This document shows, one piece after another, positions 19,464-31,123 of a stretch of 64,000 nt of DNA (its first letter is position 1; each line of letters starts with the position of its first letter). The position numbers and the translations under genes are program-made. Source of the stretch: Ectopseudomonas chengduensis (GTDB taxonomy: Bacteria; Pseudomonadota; Gammaproteobacteria; Pseudomonadales; Pseudomonadaceae); the NCBI RefSeq assembly GCF_015712065.1, contig NZ_JACFYZ010000006.1, positions 1-64,000 of the forward strand, written 5' to 3'. The notes beneath the pieces were generated by a model. It had not been told where the DNA came from. It was given only the letters and a program-made list of their open reading frames with translations, and made no database searches.

Positions 19464-20327
19464 ATGTCTGACGCAGTACCTGTAGCGGCCGCCGAAATGG
19501 CGGCCGCTGGCTTTTTCAGAATCGCCCTGGGCCTCGAATACAAGGGCGCACGTTATCGCGGGTTCCAGCGCCAGGGCGCGAATGTTCCGTCGATCCAGGG
19601 GCACCTGGAAAATGCCTTGTCCAAGGTCGCCGGTGGTGCCCCGGTCAGCATTCTGTGCGCAGGGCGTACCGATGCCTCTGTGCATTCCAGTGGTCAGGTG
19701 GTGCATTTCGATACCACTGTCGAGCGTTCGCTGCACGCGTGGATCATGGGTGCCAACATGAATTTGCCCGGTGACATCAGTGTGACCTGGGCGAAGGTGA
19801 TGCCGGCGCACTTTCATGCACGCTTCTCGGCCATGGCGCGACGTTACCGCTACGTGATCTACAACGATCCGATTCGTCCGGCGCACATGGCTGAGGAAGT
19901 CACCTGGAATCATCGACCGCTGAATGTGGCGCGCATGCGTGAAGCGGCCCTGGCGCTGGTCGGCACCCATGATTTCAGCGCCTTCCGGGCAACCCGCTGC
20001 CAGGCCAAGTCACCGATCAAGACCGTGCACCACCTGCAACTGATCGAGCATGGCCGCTTCATTGTGCTGGATATCCGCGCCAATGCTTTTCTGCACCATA
20101 TGGTGCGTAACATCGCCGGTGTGTTGATGACCATTGGTGCGGGCGAGCGGCCGCCGGAATGGGCGCGCGAGGTGCTCGAGCGCGGCGATCGACATAGTGG
20201 GGGAGTGACGGCGCACCCCTACGGTCTTTACCTGATACAGGTCGATTATCCGGAGGAGTTCGAATTGCCGCAGCGCTATCTCGGGCCGCATTTTCTCTCC
20301 GGTCTGCCGGACGTGCGACAGCCATAA
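19464..20327 (+). CDS. truA: tRNA pseudouridine(38-40) synthase TruA
   Basis: This 287-residue enzyme isomerises uridines 38-40 of the tRNA anticodon arm. The catalytic Asp70 lies in CAGRTDASVHSSGQVVHF. The RYRYVIYND, DFSAFR and FLHHMVRNIAGVL motifs are also present. The first 15 residues are extra compared with the shortest homologs, and Met12 (19497) is an alternative start. It begins 7 nt after fimV and is followed closely by trpF. Confidence 0.96.
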   Translation: MSDAVPVAAAEMAAAGFFRIALGLEYKGARYRGFQRQGANVPSIQGHLENALSKVAGGAPVSILCAGRTDASVHSSGQVVHFDTTVERSLHAWIMGANMNLPGDISVTWAKVMPAHFHARFSAMARRYRYVIYNDPIRPAHMAEEVTWNHRPLNVARMREAALALVGTHDFSAFRATRCQAKSPIKTVHHLQLIEHGRFIVLDIRANAFLHHMVRNIAGVLMTIGAGERPPEWAREVLERGDRHSGGVTAHPYGLYLIQVDYPEEFELPQRYLGPHFLSGLPDVRQP

Positions 20328-20369
20328 CCCTTTGTTACCATCCGAGCCCGGATGGCGAGAGGTATGAAC

Positions 20370-21005
20370 GTGACGGTCGTACGTAGCAAGATTTGCGGGA
20401 TCACCCGCATCGAGGATGCTCTGGCAGCGGTGGAGGCGGGAGCCGACGCCATTGGTCTGGTGTTCTACGGGAAAAGCCCGCGAGCAGTCAGCATCGAGCA
20501 GGCCGCAGCTATCCTGCAGGCGTTACCGCCGTTCGTGACCAGTGTCGGGCTGTTCGTCGACATGCCGCGCGACGAGCTGCAGCAGTTGTTGCAGCGCCTG
20601 CCGTTGGATCTGCTGCAGTTTCACGGTGATGAGTCGCCGGCCGACTGTGAAGGCCATGGCCGCCCCTATATCAAGGCGCTGCGGGTTCGCCCTGGTGAGG
20701 ATTTGGCGGCCGCCATGGCGCCCTACGCTGGTGCGCAGGGTATTCTGCTGGATACCTTCGTCGAGGGCGTGCCGGGTGGTACGGGCGCTTCGTTCGATTG
20801 GTCGCTGGTGCCTGAAGATGCCGCCAAGCCAATCATCCTGGCCGGCGGCCTGGATGCAGACAATGTCGCGGCGGCGATTCGCCAGGTGCGTCCCCATGCC
20901 GTGGATGTCAGTGGCGGGGTAGAGGCCAGTAAAGGCATAAAGGATGCAGACAAGATTCGTGCATTCGTGCGGGCAGTGCGTGATGCACGATGTGACGGCG
21001 ATTGA
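20370..21005 (+). CDS. trpF: Phosphoribosylanthranilate isomerase TrpF
   Basis: This 211-residue TIM-barrel enzyme catalyses the Amadori rearrangement step of tryptophan synthesis. It has the N-terminal KICGIT motif with catalytic Cys, the LLQFHGDE strand, the catalytic Asp in LLDTFVEG, and the phosphate-binding segments [11 protein letters not shown] and DVSGGVE. I chose GTG 20370 because GAGAGG (20357-20362) is 7 nt before it; ATG 20364 is only 1 nt from that site. It lies between truA and accD, as in P. aeruginosa. Confidence 0.95.
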   Translation: MTVVRSKICGITRIEDALAAVEAGADAIGLVFYGKSPRAVSIEQAAAILQALPPFVTSVGLFVDMPRDELQQLLQRLPLDLLQFHGDESPADCEGHGRPYIKALRVRPGEDLAAAMAPYAGAQGILLDTFVEGVPGGTGASFDWSLVPEDAAKPIILAGGLDADNVAAAIRQVRPHAVDVSGGVEASKGIKDADKIRAFVRAVRDARCDGD

Positions 21006-21143
21006 AGCAGGGCCGTCAATTAGCCTGTCACGCCGCCATGGCTCGTTTCGACGGGCGCTGGGTGCGGCAGAAAAGAATTGCTGGAGATGGGCGTTTCACA
21101 ATGAGGCGTTCATCCGAACCAACGGTTATGGAGAAATGACAGC

Positions 21144-22028
21144 ATGAGCAACTGGTTGGTAGACAAACTCATTCCCTCGATCATGCGTTCCGAGGTGAAG
21201 AAGAGCTCTGTGCCCGAGGGCCTGTGGCACAAATGTCCGTCCTGTGATGCCGTGCTCTACCGTCCTGAGCTGGAAAAGACACTCGATGTCTGCCCCAAGT
21301 GCAATCACCACATGCGTATCGGCGCTCGCGCGCGTATCGACCTCTTCCTCGATGCCGAAGGGCGTGAGGAGATCGGTGCCGATCTCGAGCCGGTCGACCG
21401 CCTGAAATTCCGCGACAGCAAGAAATACAAGGATCGTCTGGCCGGTGCGCAGAAGCAGACTGGCGAGAAAGACGCGCTGATCTCCATGAGCGGCACCCTC
21501 GAAGGTATGCCGATCGCCGTTTGCGCCTTCGAGTTCTCCTTCATGGGCGGCTCCATGGGCGCCATCGTTGGCGAGCGTTTCGTTCAGGCGGCCAATGTCG
21601 CACTGGAAAAACGCTGTCCGCTGGTGTGCTTCTCCGCTTCCGGCGGCGCGCGCATGCAGGAAGCGCTGATCTCGCTGATGCAGATGGCCAAGACTTCCGC
21701 CGCGCTGGCGCGCCTGCGTGAAGAAGGCCTGCCGTTCATCTCGGTGCTGACTGACCCGGTCTATGGCGGTGTTTCCGCCAGTCTGGCGATGCTTGGTGAT
21801 GTCATTGTGGCCGAGCCGAAGGCGCTGATCGGTTTTGCCGGCCCGCGCGTGATCGAGCAGACCGTGCGCGAGAGGCTGCCGGAAGGCTTCCAGCGTAGCG
21901 AGTTCCTGCTGGAACATGGCGCCATCGACATGATCATTTCGCGCAATGAACTGCGTCCGCGCCTGGCGCGTCTGCTTGCGCAAATGATGAATCGTCCCTC
22001 TCCGGTTTCCCTGCCGGCCACTGCATGA
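21144..22028 (+). CDS. accD: Acetyl-CoA carboxylase carboxyltransferase subunit beta AccD
   Basis: This 294-residue subunit with AccA transfers the carboxyl group from biotin to acetyl-CoA, the first step of fatty-acid synthesis. It has the N-terminal zinc ribbon C-x2-C-x19-C-x2-C (KCPSCDAV ... VCPKCNHH) and the crotonase-like core with [18 protein letters not shown] and [11 protein letters not shown] 138-bp gap before it shows no other gene. Its stop overlaps the folC start by 4 nt (ATGA). Confidence 0.97.
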   Translation: MSNWLVDKLIPSIMRSEVKKSSVPEGLWHKCPSCDAVLYRPELEKTLDVCPKCNHHMRIGARARIDLFLDAEGREEIGADLEPVDRLKFRDSKKYKDRLAGAQKQTGEKDALISMSGTLEGMPIAVCAFEFSFMGGSMGAIVGERFVQAANVALEKRCPLVCFSASGGARMQEALISLMQMAKTSAALARLREEGLPFISVLTDPVYGGVSASLAMLGDVIVAEPKALIGFAGPRVIEQTVRERLPEGFQRSEFLLEHGAIDMIISRNELRPRLARLLAQMMNRPSPVSLPATA

Positions 22029-23302
22029 CCGAACGTAGCCTGGGCGAGTGGCTCGCCTACCTCGAGCAGTTGCATCCATCGGCCATCGACATGGGGCTGG
22101 AGCGCTCGCGTGAGGTGGCGCAGCGGCTCGGCCTGGGCAAACCTGCGCCATTGGTGGTTACCGTCACCGGTACCAATGGCAAGGGCTCTACCTGCGCCTT
22201 TCTCGCCAGCCTGATCGCAGTCCAGGGGCAGCGTGTCGGTGTCTACAGTTCACCGCACCTGCTGCGTTACAACGAGCGTGTGTTGCTTGATGGGCGCGAG
22301 GCGAGCGATGAAGAGCTGTGTCAGGCTTTCGCGGCGGTCGAGGCCGCGCGTGGTGAAATTTCCCTGACCTATTTCGAGATGGGTACGCTGGCGGCCTTCT
22401 GGCTGTTCGAGCGTGCTCAGCTGGATGCCGTGGTGCTCGAAGTAGGCCTCGGTGGACGCCTGGATGCGGTGAATCTGGTCGATGCCGATCTGGCCCTGAT
22501 CACCAGCATTGGTCTGGATCACGCTGACTGGCTGGGCGATACCCGTGAATCGGTCGCCTTCGAAAAGGCCGGGATCATGCGCGCCGGCATGCCCGCATTG
22601 TGCGGCGATCTCGACCCGCCGCAGCCATTGCTGCAGCAGGCGGTCACGTTGGATACGCCGCTCTTCCTGCGCGGTCGTGACTATGATCTGAATGTGCAGG
22701 CGCAGGACTGGTCCTGGTATGGCCTTGACGTCAAAGGCCAGGTACTGCGACTCGAACACCTGCCTCTTCTCGATCTGCCAATGGAAAACGCGGCGCTGGC
22801 GTTGCAGGCCTATGCGCTTCTGCCGCTGCCGTGGAATCACCAGCAGATCGTTCAGGCCCTGCTCGCCACGCGGGTAACCGGGCGTCTGGATCGTCGTGCG
22901 CTGGATTGGCGAGGCAAGTCACTCACACTGTTGCTCGATGTTGGGCATAATCCTCATGCCGCCGATTATCTGGCGCAGCGCCTGGAGAGTCGCCCGTTGA
23001 TCGGGCGGCGTTGGGCGGTGTTCGGTTTGTTGGCCGACAAGGATCTGCCCGGCGTGGTGTCGCCGCTTCTGAGTCTGGTTGCTGGCTGGGCCGTGGCGCC
23101 GCTGGATACGCCGCGTTCACGCTCTGCCGATGACCTGGCCGAGCACCTGCGGGGGCGGGGCGCGGTGGTGGTGCAGTACCCGGATGTGCGTACCGCGCTC
23201 GATGCGCAGTGCGAGCAGGCGGCAGAGGGTGACGAGATACTGTTGTTCGGATCGTTTTTCTGCGTGGCCGAGGCCCTGGATTGGCTGGCCCGCCCGGCTT
23301 GA
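22025..23302 (+). CDS. folC: Bifunctional folylpolyglutamate/dihydrofolate synthase FolC
   Basis: This 425-residue Mur-ligase-family enzyme adds glutamate to dihydropteroate and folates. It has the ATP loop [16 protein letters not shown] (about 43-58), the [12 protein letters not shown] segment, the LGGRLDAVN motif and a C-terminal domain with [15 protein letters not shown]. It is translationally coupled to accD and followed 14 nt later by the SPOR gene. Confidence 0.96.
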   Translation: MTERSLGEWLAYLEQLHPSAIDMGLERSREVAQRLGLGKPAPLVVTVTGTNGKGSTCAFLASLIAVQGQRVGVYSSPHLLRYNERVLLDGREASDEELCQAFAAVEAARGEISLTYFEMGTLAAFWLFERAQLDAVVLEVGLGGRLDAVNLVDADLALITSIGLDHADWLGDTRESVAFEKAGIMRAGMPALCGDLDPPQPLLQQAVTLDTPLFLRGRDYDLNVQAQDWSWYGLDVKGQVLRLEHLPLLDLPMENAALALQAYALLPLPWNHQQIVQALLATRVTGRLDRRALDWRGKSLTLLLDVGHNPHAADYLAQRLESRPLIGRRWAVFGLLADKDLPGVVSPLLSLVAGWAVAPLDTPRSRSADDLAEHLRGRGAVVVQYPDVRTALDAQCEQAAEGDEILLFGSFFCVAEALDWLARPA

Positions 23303-23316
23303 TAAGGGGATTGGGG

Positions 23317-23934
23317 ATGGCAATGCTGGACAGTGGGCTCAAGCAGCGCATGGTCGGTGCTCTGGTGCTGGTGGCGCTGGCGGTGATTTTCCTGCCTATG
23401 CTGCTGTCGCGCGAGGATGAGATGCGCCGCGTGGTAGTGGATGCGCCGGCCATGCCGCAAGCGCCGGCTGCTGCCGAGATCATCGTGCAGCCTGCCGAGG
23501 TCGTCGAGCCCGAGGAGTTGCCGCAGGAGCCGGTTCCCGTCGAAGAGGTGGAGCCTCAGATCGTCGAGGTGCCTGAGCAGCCCAAGCCGACCCCGCCGCC
23601 TGTCGCGCAGCAGAGCAAGCCCGACCCGGTCAAGACCGAACAGGCGGCGAGCGCTGCTCCTGCCAAGCCGGAAGGCCGCCTGGGCGCCAACAGTCTGCCG
23701 ATCAGCTGGTCGGTACAGTTGGCCAGTCTGTCCAGTCGTGCTGGAGCGGAAAATCTGCAGAAAACGCTGCGCAGTCAGGGCTACAACGCCTATATCCGTA
23801 CCTTCGACGGCATGAATCGGGTGTTTGTCGGTCCGTTGATCGAGCGCGCCGAGGCCGAGCGTCTGCGTGACCAGCTCAACCGCCAGCACAAACTCAGCGG
23901 TTTTGTCGTGCGCTTCCAGCCGGAAGCAGGCTAA
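23317..23934 (+). CDS. SPOR-domain inner-membrane protein (DedD-like)
   Basis: This 205-residue protein has a short cytoplasmic N-terminus, one membrane helix (about 11-29, MVGALVLVALAVIFLPMLL), a long Pro/Glu-rich periplasmic linker (about 40-125), and a C-terminal SPOR domain (about 132-203, WSVQLASLSSRAGAE to GFVVRF). SPOR domains bind denuded glycan at the division septum, so a role in cell division is likely. DedD occupies the same place between folC and cvpA in E. coli. ATG 23317 follows GGGGAT; an extension to 23281 is unlikely. Confidence 0.88.
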   Translation: MAMLDSGLKQRMVGALVLVALAVIFLPMLLSREDEMRRVVVDAPAMPQAPAAAEIIVQPAEVVEPEELPQEPVPVEEVEPQIVEVPEQPKPTPPPVAQQSKPDPVKTEQAASAAPAKPEGRLGANSLPISWSVQLASLSSRAGAENLQKTLRSQGYNAYIRTFDGMNRVFVGPLIERAEAERLRDQLNRQHKLSGFVVRFQPEAG

Positions 23935-24020
23935 GCAAGCAAGGGACTTTGCAGCGACTGGTTACCCGATGCGCCGGGCTCTGCTAAAATGCTTCGCCTT
24001 TTCCGCTGGTAGGCCGCACC

Positions 24021-24542
24021 GTGGTATTCACCTGGGTCGATTGGGCGATCATCGCCGTCATCGCCATTTCTAGTTTGATCAGTCTGAAGCGCGGCTTCGT
24101 CAAGGAAGCCCTGTCGCTGCTGACCTGGATCATCGCAGGTGTGGTCGCCTGGATGTTCGGTGGCGCACTGGCCCAGCATCTCGTCGAATTTATCGAAACG
24201 CCTTCCGCGCGGGTGATTGCAGCCTGTGCCATTCTCTTCATCGCCACCTTGCTGGTGGGCGCTCTGGTCAATTTCCTCATTGGTGAGCTGATTCGCGTGA
24301 CTGGCCTGTCCGGTACCGACCGTTTTCTCGGCATGGTATTCGGCGCCGCACGTGGTGGTTTGTTGGTGGTGCTGCTGGTCGGGCTGATCAGCCTGGCGCC
24401 AGTGGAGCAGGATACGTGGTGGCAACAGTCGCAACTGGTGCCGCATTTTCTGATGGTCGCCGACTGGTCGAAGAACCTCATTCTGGGGTGGTCCGATCAG
24501 TGGTTTACCGGTGGATCGGCTCACCCAGCTGATCTGCTTTAA
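24021..24542 (+). CDS. cvpA: CvpA family membrane protein
   Basis: This 173-residue integral membrane protein has four hydrophobic helices. The first carries the CvpA start FTWVDWAIIAVIAISSLISLKRGFVKE, and FLGMVFGAARG is also typical. In E. coli it is named for colicin V production; its general role is an envelope one. It starts with GTG at 24021. The folC-SPOR-cvpA-purF order is the classic one. Confidence 0.93.
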   Translation: MVFTWVDWAIIAVIAISSLISLKRGFVKEALSLLTWIIAGVVAWMFGGALAQHLVEFIETPSARVIAACAILFIATLLVGALVNFLIGELIRVTGLSGTDRFLGMVFGAARGGLLVVLLVGLISLAPVEQDTWWQQSQLVPHFLMVADWSKNLILGWSDQWFTGGSAHPADLL

Positions 24543-24617
24543 AAGAGTGACTGCTGCGGAGTAACCGCTGCATCGGTCGCTGAATTAGCCTGAACTATCT
24601 AGCAGGGGTCGTGGCAC

Positions 24618-26126
24618 ATGTGTGGCATCGTCGGTATCGTCGGTAAATCGAACGTCAATCAGGCGCTGTATGACGGGCTCACCGTCCTCCAGCACCGCGG
24701 CCAGGATGCTGCCGGTATTGTCACCAGCCATGATGGCCGCCTGTTCCTGCGCAAGGACAACGGCCTGGTACGTGACGTGTTCCAGCAGCGCCACATGCAG
24801 CGCCTGGTTGGCCATATGGGCATTGGCCATGTGCGCTACCCGACTGCTGGTAGCTCCAGCTCGGCCGAAGCTCAGCCGTTCTACGTCAACTCGCCCTACG
24901 GCATCACCCTGGCGCACAACGGCAACCTGACCAACGTCGAGCAGTTGGCCAAGGAAATCTACGAGTCCGACCTGCGTCACGTGAACACCAATTCCGATTC
25001 GGAAGTGCTGCTCAACGTGTTCGCCCATGAGCTGGCTCAGCGCGGCAAGCTGCAGCCGACCGAAGAAGATGTGTTCGCCGCCGTCACCCACGTGCACGAG
25101 CGCTGCCTGGGCGGTTACGCCGTCGTCGCGATGATCACCGGTTATGGCATCGTCGGTTTCCGCGACCCCAACGGCATTCGTCCAATCGTCTTCGGCCAGC
25201 GTCATACCGATGAAGGCGTCGAGTACATGATCGCGTCCGAGAGCGTATCGCTGGACGTGCTCGGCTTCACCCTGATCCGCGACCTGGCGCCGGGCGAGGC
25301 GGTCTACATCACCGAAGAGGGCAAGCTGTTCACCCGTCAGTGCGCGGCCAACCCGCAGTACGCGCCCTGCATCTTCGAGCACGTTTATCTGGCGCGCCCG
25401 GACTCGATCATGGACGGTATCTCGGTGTACAAGGCGCGTCTGCGCATGGGCGAGAAGCTGGCCGACAAGATCCTGCGCGAGCGTCCGGATCATGACATCG
25501 ACGTGGTCATCCCGATTCCTGACACCAGCCGTACCGCGGCGCTGGAGCTGGCCAATCACCTGGGCGTGAAATTCCGCGAAGGTTTCGTCAAGAATCGCTA
25601 CATCGGCCGTACCTTCATCATGCCTGGGCAGGCGGCGCGCAAGAAATCCGTACGGCAGAAGCTGAACGCCATCGAGCTGGAGTTCCGCGGCAAGAACGTG
25701 ATGCTGGTGGACGACTCCATCGTCCGTGGCACCACCTGCAAGCAGATCATTCAGATGGCCCGCGAGGCCGGCGCGAAGAATGTCTACTTCTGCTCGGCAG
25801 CCCCGGCGGTGCGCTACCCGAACGTCTACGGCATTGACATGCCAAGCGCCCATGAGCTGATCGCACATGGCCGCAGCACCGAAGAGGTCTGCGAACTGAT
25901 CGGTGCCGACTGGCTGGTTTATCAGGACCTGCCGGACCTGATCGAAGCGGTCAGCGGCAGCAAGAAGATCAAGATCGACAACTTCGACTGCGCGGTGTTC
26001 GACGGCAAGTACGTCACCGGCGACGTCGACGAGGCATACCTGGACAAGATCGAGCAGGCGCGCAACGATGCCAGCAAGGTCAAGTCGCAGGCAGTCAGCG
26101 CGATCATCGATCTGTATAACAACTGA
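24618..26126 (+). CDS. purF: Amidophosphoribosyltransferase PurF
   Basis: This 502-residue enzyme makes phosphoribosylamine from PRPP and glutamine, the first committed step of purine synthesis. Cys2 after the initiator Met (MCGIVGIVG) is the glutaminase nucleophile. The PRPP loop is [13 protein letters not shown], and the N-terminal Ntn domain shows HRGQDAAGI and [10 protein letters not shown] terminator and repeats follow before metZ. Confidence 0.98.
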   Translation: MCGIVGIVGKSNVNQALYDGLTVLQHRGQDAAGIVTSHDGRLFLRKDNGLVRDVFQQRHMQRLVGHMGIGHVRYPTAGSSSSAEAQPFYVNSPYGITLAHNGNLTNVEQLAKEIYESDLRHVNTNSDSEVLLNVFAHELAQRGKLQPTEEDVFAAVTHVHERCLGGYAVVAMITGYGIVGFRDPNGIRPIVFGQRHTDEGVEYMIASESVSLDVLGFTLIRDLAPGEAVYITEEGKLFTRQCAANPQYAPCIFEHVYLARPDSIMDGISVYKARLRMGEKLADKILRERPDHDIDVVIPIPDTSRTAALELANHLGVKFREGFVKNRYIGRTFIMPGQAARKKSVRQKLNAIELEFRGKNVMLVDDSIVRGTTCKQIIQMAREAGAKNVYFCSAAPAVRYPNVYGIDMPSAHELIAHGRSTEEVCELIGADWLVYQDLPDLIEAVSGSKKIKIDNFDCAVFDGKYVTGDVDEAYLDKIEQARNDASKVKSQAVSAIIDLYNN

Positions 26127-26132
26127 TTCGAG

Positions 26133-26160
26133 CGGGCAGGGCAGTGGTCCTGCCCGTTTC
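26133..26160 (+). terminator. Terminator after purF
   Basis: The 8-bp stem CGGGCAGG/CCTGCCCG with an 8-nt loop is followed by TTTC. It starts 7 nt after the purF stop. Confidence 0.7.
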
Positions 26161-26188
26161 GGTGATGCGCACGGCGCACCACCGGTCC

Positions 26189-26249
26189 GTAGCCCGGATG
26201 CAATCCGGGGGAATGTCACCCTGAATTTCCCGGATTGCATCCGGGCTAC
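26189..26249. repeat. Palindromic repeat, family A (with a family B half-site)
   Basis: GTAGCCCGGATGCAATCCGG and its inverse CCGGATTGCATCCGGGCTAC flank a 20-nt core. Just before it, 26163-26180 holds a partial family B arm (GATGCGCACGGCGCACCA). The unit ends 18 nt before the metZ ATG. Confidence 0.9.
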
Positions 26250-26267
26250 TTTTTGTGAGGTAGCGAT

Positions 26268-27479
26268 ATGGCTGTGGAATGGGAAGCCGGCAGGCTTGAT
26301 AGTGACCTGGATGGCGTAGGCTTCGACACCCTGGCGGTGCGTGCCGGCCAGCACCGTTCGCCTGAGGGCGAGCATGGCGAAGCGTTGTACCTGACGTCCA
26401 GTTACGTGTTCCGCACCGCTGCCGATGCCGCTGCGCGTTTTGCTGGCGAAGTGCCGGGCAACGTCTATTCGCGTTACACCAACCCCACCGTACGTACCTT
26501 CGAGGAGCGCATCGCCGCACTGGAAGGCGCCGAGCAGGCGGTGGCCACCGCTTCCGGCATGTCGGCGATCCTCGCCATCGTCATGAGCCTGTGCAGCGGC
26601 GGCGACCACGTACTGGTGTCGCGCAGCGTGTTCGGCTCCACCATCAGCCTGTTCGAGAAGTACCTCAAGCGTTTCGGCATCGAGGTGGATTACGTGCCGC
26701 TGGCCGATCTGGAGGCCTGGCAGGGCGCGTTCAAACCTAATACCAAGCTGCTGTTCGTCGAGTCGCCATCCAACCCGCTGGCCGAACTGGTGGATATCGC
26801 CGCACTGGCGGAGATCGCCCATGCCCGCGGCGCACTGCTGGCGGTGGACAACTGCTTCTGCACGCCGGCTCTGCAGCAGCCGCTGAAGCTCGGCGCCGAT
26901 ATCGTCATGCATTCGGCGACCAAGTACATCGACGGCCAGGGCCGTGGCCTGGGCGGTGTGGTGGCGGGGCGTAGCGAGCAGATGAAGGAAGTGGTCGGCT
27001 TCCTGCGTACCGCAGGTCCCACCCTGAGCCCGTTCAACGCCTGGATGTTCGTCAAGGGCCTGGAAACCCTGCGCATCCGCATGCGTGCGCAGAGTGAGAG
27101 TGCGCTGCAGCTGGCGCTGTGGCTGGAGCAGCAGCCGCAGGTCGAGCGCGTGTATTACGCGGGGCTGCCCAGCCATCCGCAGCACGAACTGGCGAAAAAG
27201 CAGCAGAGCGCCTTCGGTGCGGTGGTCAGTTTCGAAGTCAGGGGTGGCCGTGATGCCGCCTGGAAGGTGATCGATGCCACACGCGTCATCTCCATCACCA
27301 CCAACCTCGGCGATACCAAGACCACCGTTGCCCATCCGGCTACCACCTCCCATGGCCGTCTGACGCCGCAGGAGCGTGCCAACGCCGGTATTCGCGACAA
27401 CCTGATCCGCGTCGCTGTGGGCCTGGAAGAGCTGGAAGACCTCAAGGCGGATCTGGCACGCGGCCTGGCTGCGCTCTGA
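26268..27479 (+). CDS. metZ: O-succinylhomoserine sulfhydrylase MetZ
   Basis: This 403-residue PLP enzyme of the Cys/Met-metabolism family makes homocysteine directly from O-succinylhomoserine and sulfide. It has the [15 protein letters not shown] start, the [13 protein letters not shown] loop, the PLP Lys in [12 protein letters not shown], and the C-terminal [21 protein letters not shown] motif, which fits MetZ/MetY rather than MetB. The position after purF is as in P. aeruginosa. The SDR gene begins 2 nt after the stop, so they are co-transcribed. Confidence 0.95.
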   Translation: MAVEWEAGRLDSDLDGVGFDTLAVRAGQHRSPEGEHGEALYLTSSYVFRTAADAAARFAGEVPGNVYSRYTNPTVRTFEERIAALEGAEQAVATASGMSAILAIVMSLCSGGDHVLVSRSVFGSTISLFEKYLKRFGIEVDYVPLADLEAWQGAFKPNTKLLFVESPSNPLAELVDIAALAEIAHARGALLAVDNCFCTPALQQPLKLGADIVMHSATKYIDGQGRGLGGVVAGRSEQMKEVVGFLRTAGPTLSPFNAWMFVKGLETLRIRMRAQSESALQLALWLEQQPQVERVYYAGLPSHPQHELAKKQQSAFGAVVSFEVRGGRDAAWKVIDATRVISITTNLGDTKTTVAHPATTSHGRLTPQERANAGIRDNLIRVAVGLEELEDLKADLARGLAAL

Positions 27480-27481
27480 GC

Positions 27482-28258
27482 ATGCTGGAGTGGGGGACGA
27501 ATGACACGCCCAACAACGGGCGTGTCGCCCTGGTCACCGGCGCTGCTCGCGGGATCGGCCTGGGTATCAGTGCCTGGCTGATCACCGAGGGTTGGCAGGT
27601 GGTGTTGGCCGACGTCGACCGCGAGCGTGGCTCCAGGGTGGCACGTGCTTTGGGTGATAACGCCTGGTTCGTGGCCATGGATGTGGCCAAGGAAGATCAG
27701 GTAAGCGTCGGTGTCGCCGAGGTGCTCGGTCAGTTCGGGCGTCTCGATGCGCTGGTATGCAATGCGGCTATCTCCGATCCGCACACGCCGCCGCTGGAGT
27801 CGCTCGACCTCAAGCGCTGGAATCGTCTGCTGGCGGTCAACCTGACCGGCGCCATGCTGCTGGCCAAGCATTGCGCGCCCTATTTGCGTGGGCATCGCGG
27901 CGCCATCGTCAATATCGCCTCCACCCGCGCCAGCCAGTCCGAGGCCGATTGCGAGGCATACGCCGCGAGCAAGGGCGGGTTGGTTGCGCTCACTCACGCG
28001 CTGTCGATCAGCCTGGGCCCGGAGGTGCGGGTCAACTGCGTCAGCCCAGGCTGGATCGACTCTCGCGACCCGTCGCAGCAGCGCCTGGAGCCGCTGTCTG
28101 TGTTCGACCATGCACAGCATCCGGTCGGCCGTGTGGGCACGGTGGAAGATGTCGCGGCGCAGGTCGCCTGGCTGCTCTCCGATGCGGCGGGTTTCGTCAC
28201 CGGGCAGGAGTTCGTCATCGACGGCGGCATGAGCCGCAAGATGATCTATCAGGATTGA
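27482..28258 (+). CDS. SDR-family oxidoreductase
   Basis: This 258-residue classical short-chain dehydrogenase has the cofactor motif TGAARGIG (about 19-26), a Ser147 in IVNIAST, and the Tyr160-x3-Lys164 pair (AYAASKGG). Asp44 in LADVD suggests NAD preference. The substrate is unknown. It lies directly behind metZ and may serve a related pathway, but the linkage may be only positional. A family D repeat and terminator follow. Confidence 0.88.
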   Translation: MLEWGTNDTPNNGRVALVTGAARGIGLGISAWLITEGWQVVLADVDRERGSRVARALGDNAWFVAMDVAKEDQVSVGVAEVLGQFGRLDALVCNAAISDPHTPPLESLDLKRWNRLLAVNLTGAMLLAKHCAPYLRGHRGAIVNIASTRASQSEADCEAYAASKGGLVALTHALSISLGPEVRVNCVSPGWIDSRDPSQQRLEPLSVFDHAQHPVGRVGTVEDVAAQVAWLLSDAAGFVTGQEFVIDGGMSRKMIYQD

Positions 28259-28264
28259 ATGCCT

Positions 28265-28328
28265 GTGGGAGCGAGCTCTGCTCGCGGAACGTGGCCTTGA
28301 AGCCTTCGCGAGCGGAGCTCGCTCCTAC
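28265..28328. repeat. REP-type inverted repeat, family D
   Basis: GTGGGAGCGAGCTCTGCTCGC and the inverse GCGAGCGGAGCTCGCTCCTAC face each other across about 22 nt. It follows the SDR stop by 6 nt. Confidence 0.9.
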
Positions 28329-28344
28329 GGATTCGACAGAAACG

Positions 28345-28372
28345 AAAAAGGCTCCCGAAGGAGCCTTTTTCA
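28345..28372. terminator. Bidirectional terminator between the SDR and ETF-QO genes
   Basis: AAAAAGGCTCC and GGAGCCTTTTT form a perfect 11-bp stem with a CGAA loop. A-rich and T-rich flanks make it usable from both sides, which suits the convergent genes. Confidence 0.93.
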
Positions 28373-28384
28373 TATCTGGCCGAA

Positions 28385-30049
<1,665 letters not shown>

Positions 30050-30373
30050 AGGCTATCTCCTACTCAAGGCTCTTCGATATTTTATGTTGGAGGGCGCGGC
30101 TCGCTCCCTAAGCACGGCGTGGGCATTATATCTACACCCTCTCAGCGGGCCAATACAAACGTTTGTTTGAATTTTCTGTAGGCCTGTTAGAATCGTACTA
30201 CATCGCGGATGACCGGCGAGTTCGCTGTATTGACCGGGCCAGGCCGCGGGGTCAAGATACGGGCGGTTTTGCGCTCGCCGTCTGAGCTGAAAGGTTGGTT
30301 GCGGCCGATTTTGCATCACCGGCCAGGCTCGCCTTGGCGACATTCTTATTCACCGGAGAGTAACGAGGAATCC
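30050..30373. promoter_or_regulatory. Divergent promoter region of ETF-QO and etfBA with a PsrA-like operator
   Basis: No gene lies in this 324-bp gap. On the minus strand TATAAT (30125-30130) with TTGGCC 17 bp upstream (30148-30153) is a promoter for ETF-QO. On the plus strand TTGAAT (30167-30172) and TAGAAT (30188-30193), 15 bp apart, could serve etfB. Between them 30156-30169 reads CAAAC-N4-GTTTG, the published PsrA operator form (G/C)AAAC-N2-4-GTTTG(C/G). A 12-bp perfect palindrome ACAAACGTTTGT (30155-30166) overlaps it. PsrA is the fatty-acid-responsive TetR regulator of pseudomonads. Repression of both units is inferred. Confidence 0.65.
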
Positions 30374-31123
30374 ATGAAGGTTCTTGTAGCTGTCAAACGA
30401 GTGGTTGACTACAACGTCAAGGTCCGCGTCAAGGCGGACAACAGCGGCGTCGACCTCGCCAACGTCAAGATGTCCATGAACCCCTTCTGCGAAATCGCCG
30501 TGGAAGAAGCCGTACGCCTGAAGGAGAAAGGCGTGGCGAGCGAAATCGTCGTCGTCTCCATCGGCCCGGCTACCGCCCAGGAGCAACTGCGCACCGCGCT
30601 GGCTCTGGGTGCCGACCGTGCCATCCTGGTCGAATCCAATGACGAGCTGAACTCCCTGGCCGTGGCCAAGCTGCTCAAGGCAGTGGTCGACAAGGAGCAG
30701 CCGCAGCTGGTGATCATGGGCAAGCAGGCCATCGACAGCGACAACAACCAGACCGGCCAGATGCTGGGCGCCCTGACTGGCTTCGGCCAAGGCACCTTCG
30801 CCTCCAAGGTCGAAGTGGCTGGCGACAAGGTCAACGTTACCCGTGAGATCGATGGCGGTCTGCAGACCGTTGCGCTGAACCTGCCGGCGATCGTCACCAC
30901 TGACCTGCGTCTGAACGAGCCGCGCTACGCGTCGCTGCCGAACATCATGAAGGCCAAGAAGAAGCCGCTGGAAACCGTTACCCCGGACGCTCTGGGCGTT
31001 TCCACCGCCTCCACCGTCAAGACCCTGAAAGTCGAAGCGCCGGCTGCTCGCAGCGCTGGCATCAAGGTCAAGTCCGTGGCTGAACTGGTCGAGAAACTGA
31101 AGAACGAGGCGAAGGTAATCTAA
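30374..31123 (+). CDS. etfB: Electron transfer flavoprotein subunit beta EtfB
   Basis: This 249-residue subunit pairs with EtfA and binds AMP. It has the start [20 protein letters not shown], the [17 protein letters not shown] segment and the conserved [23 protein letters not shown] 30374 follows ACGAGGAAT. etfA begins immediately after its stop. Confidence 0.97.
   Translation: MKVLVAVKRVVDYNVKVRVKADNSGVDLANVKMSMNPFCEIAVEEAVRLKEKGVASEIVVVSIGPATAQEQLRTALALGADRAILVESNDELNSLAVAKLLKAVVDKEQPQLVIMGKQAIDSDNNQTGQMLGALTGFGQGTFASKVEVAGDKVNVTREIDGGLQTVALNLPAIVTTDLRLNEPRYASLPNIMKAKKKPLETVTPDALGVSTASTVKTLKVEAPAARSAGIKVKSVAELVEKLKNEAKVI

Noticed and set aside
26163..26249. Possible CRISPR-like repeat unit between purF and metZ
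   Set aside because: The sequence is one inverted pair, with no series of direct repeats and spacers and no cas genes nearby.
24585..27353. A very long open frame on the minus strand (922 codons) opposite purF and metZ
   Set aside because: It is antisense to two certain genes, spans the terminator and repeats between them, has low-complexity His/Gln/Val-rich composition and shows no domain. It reflects GC-rich codon bias.
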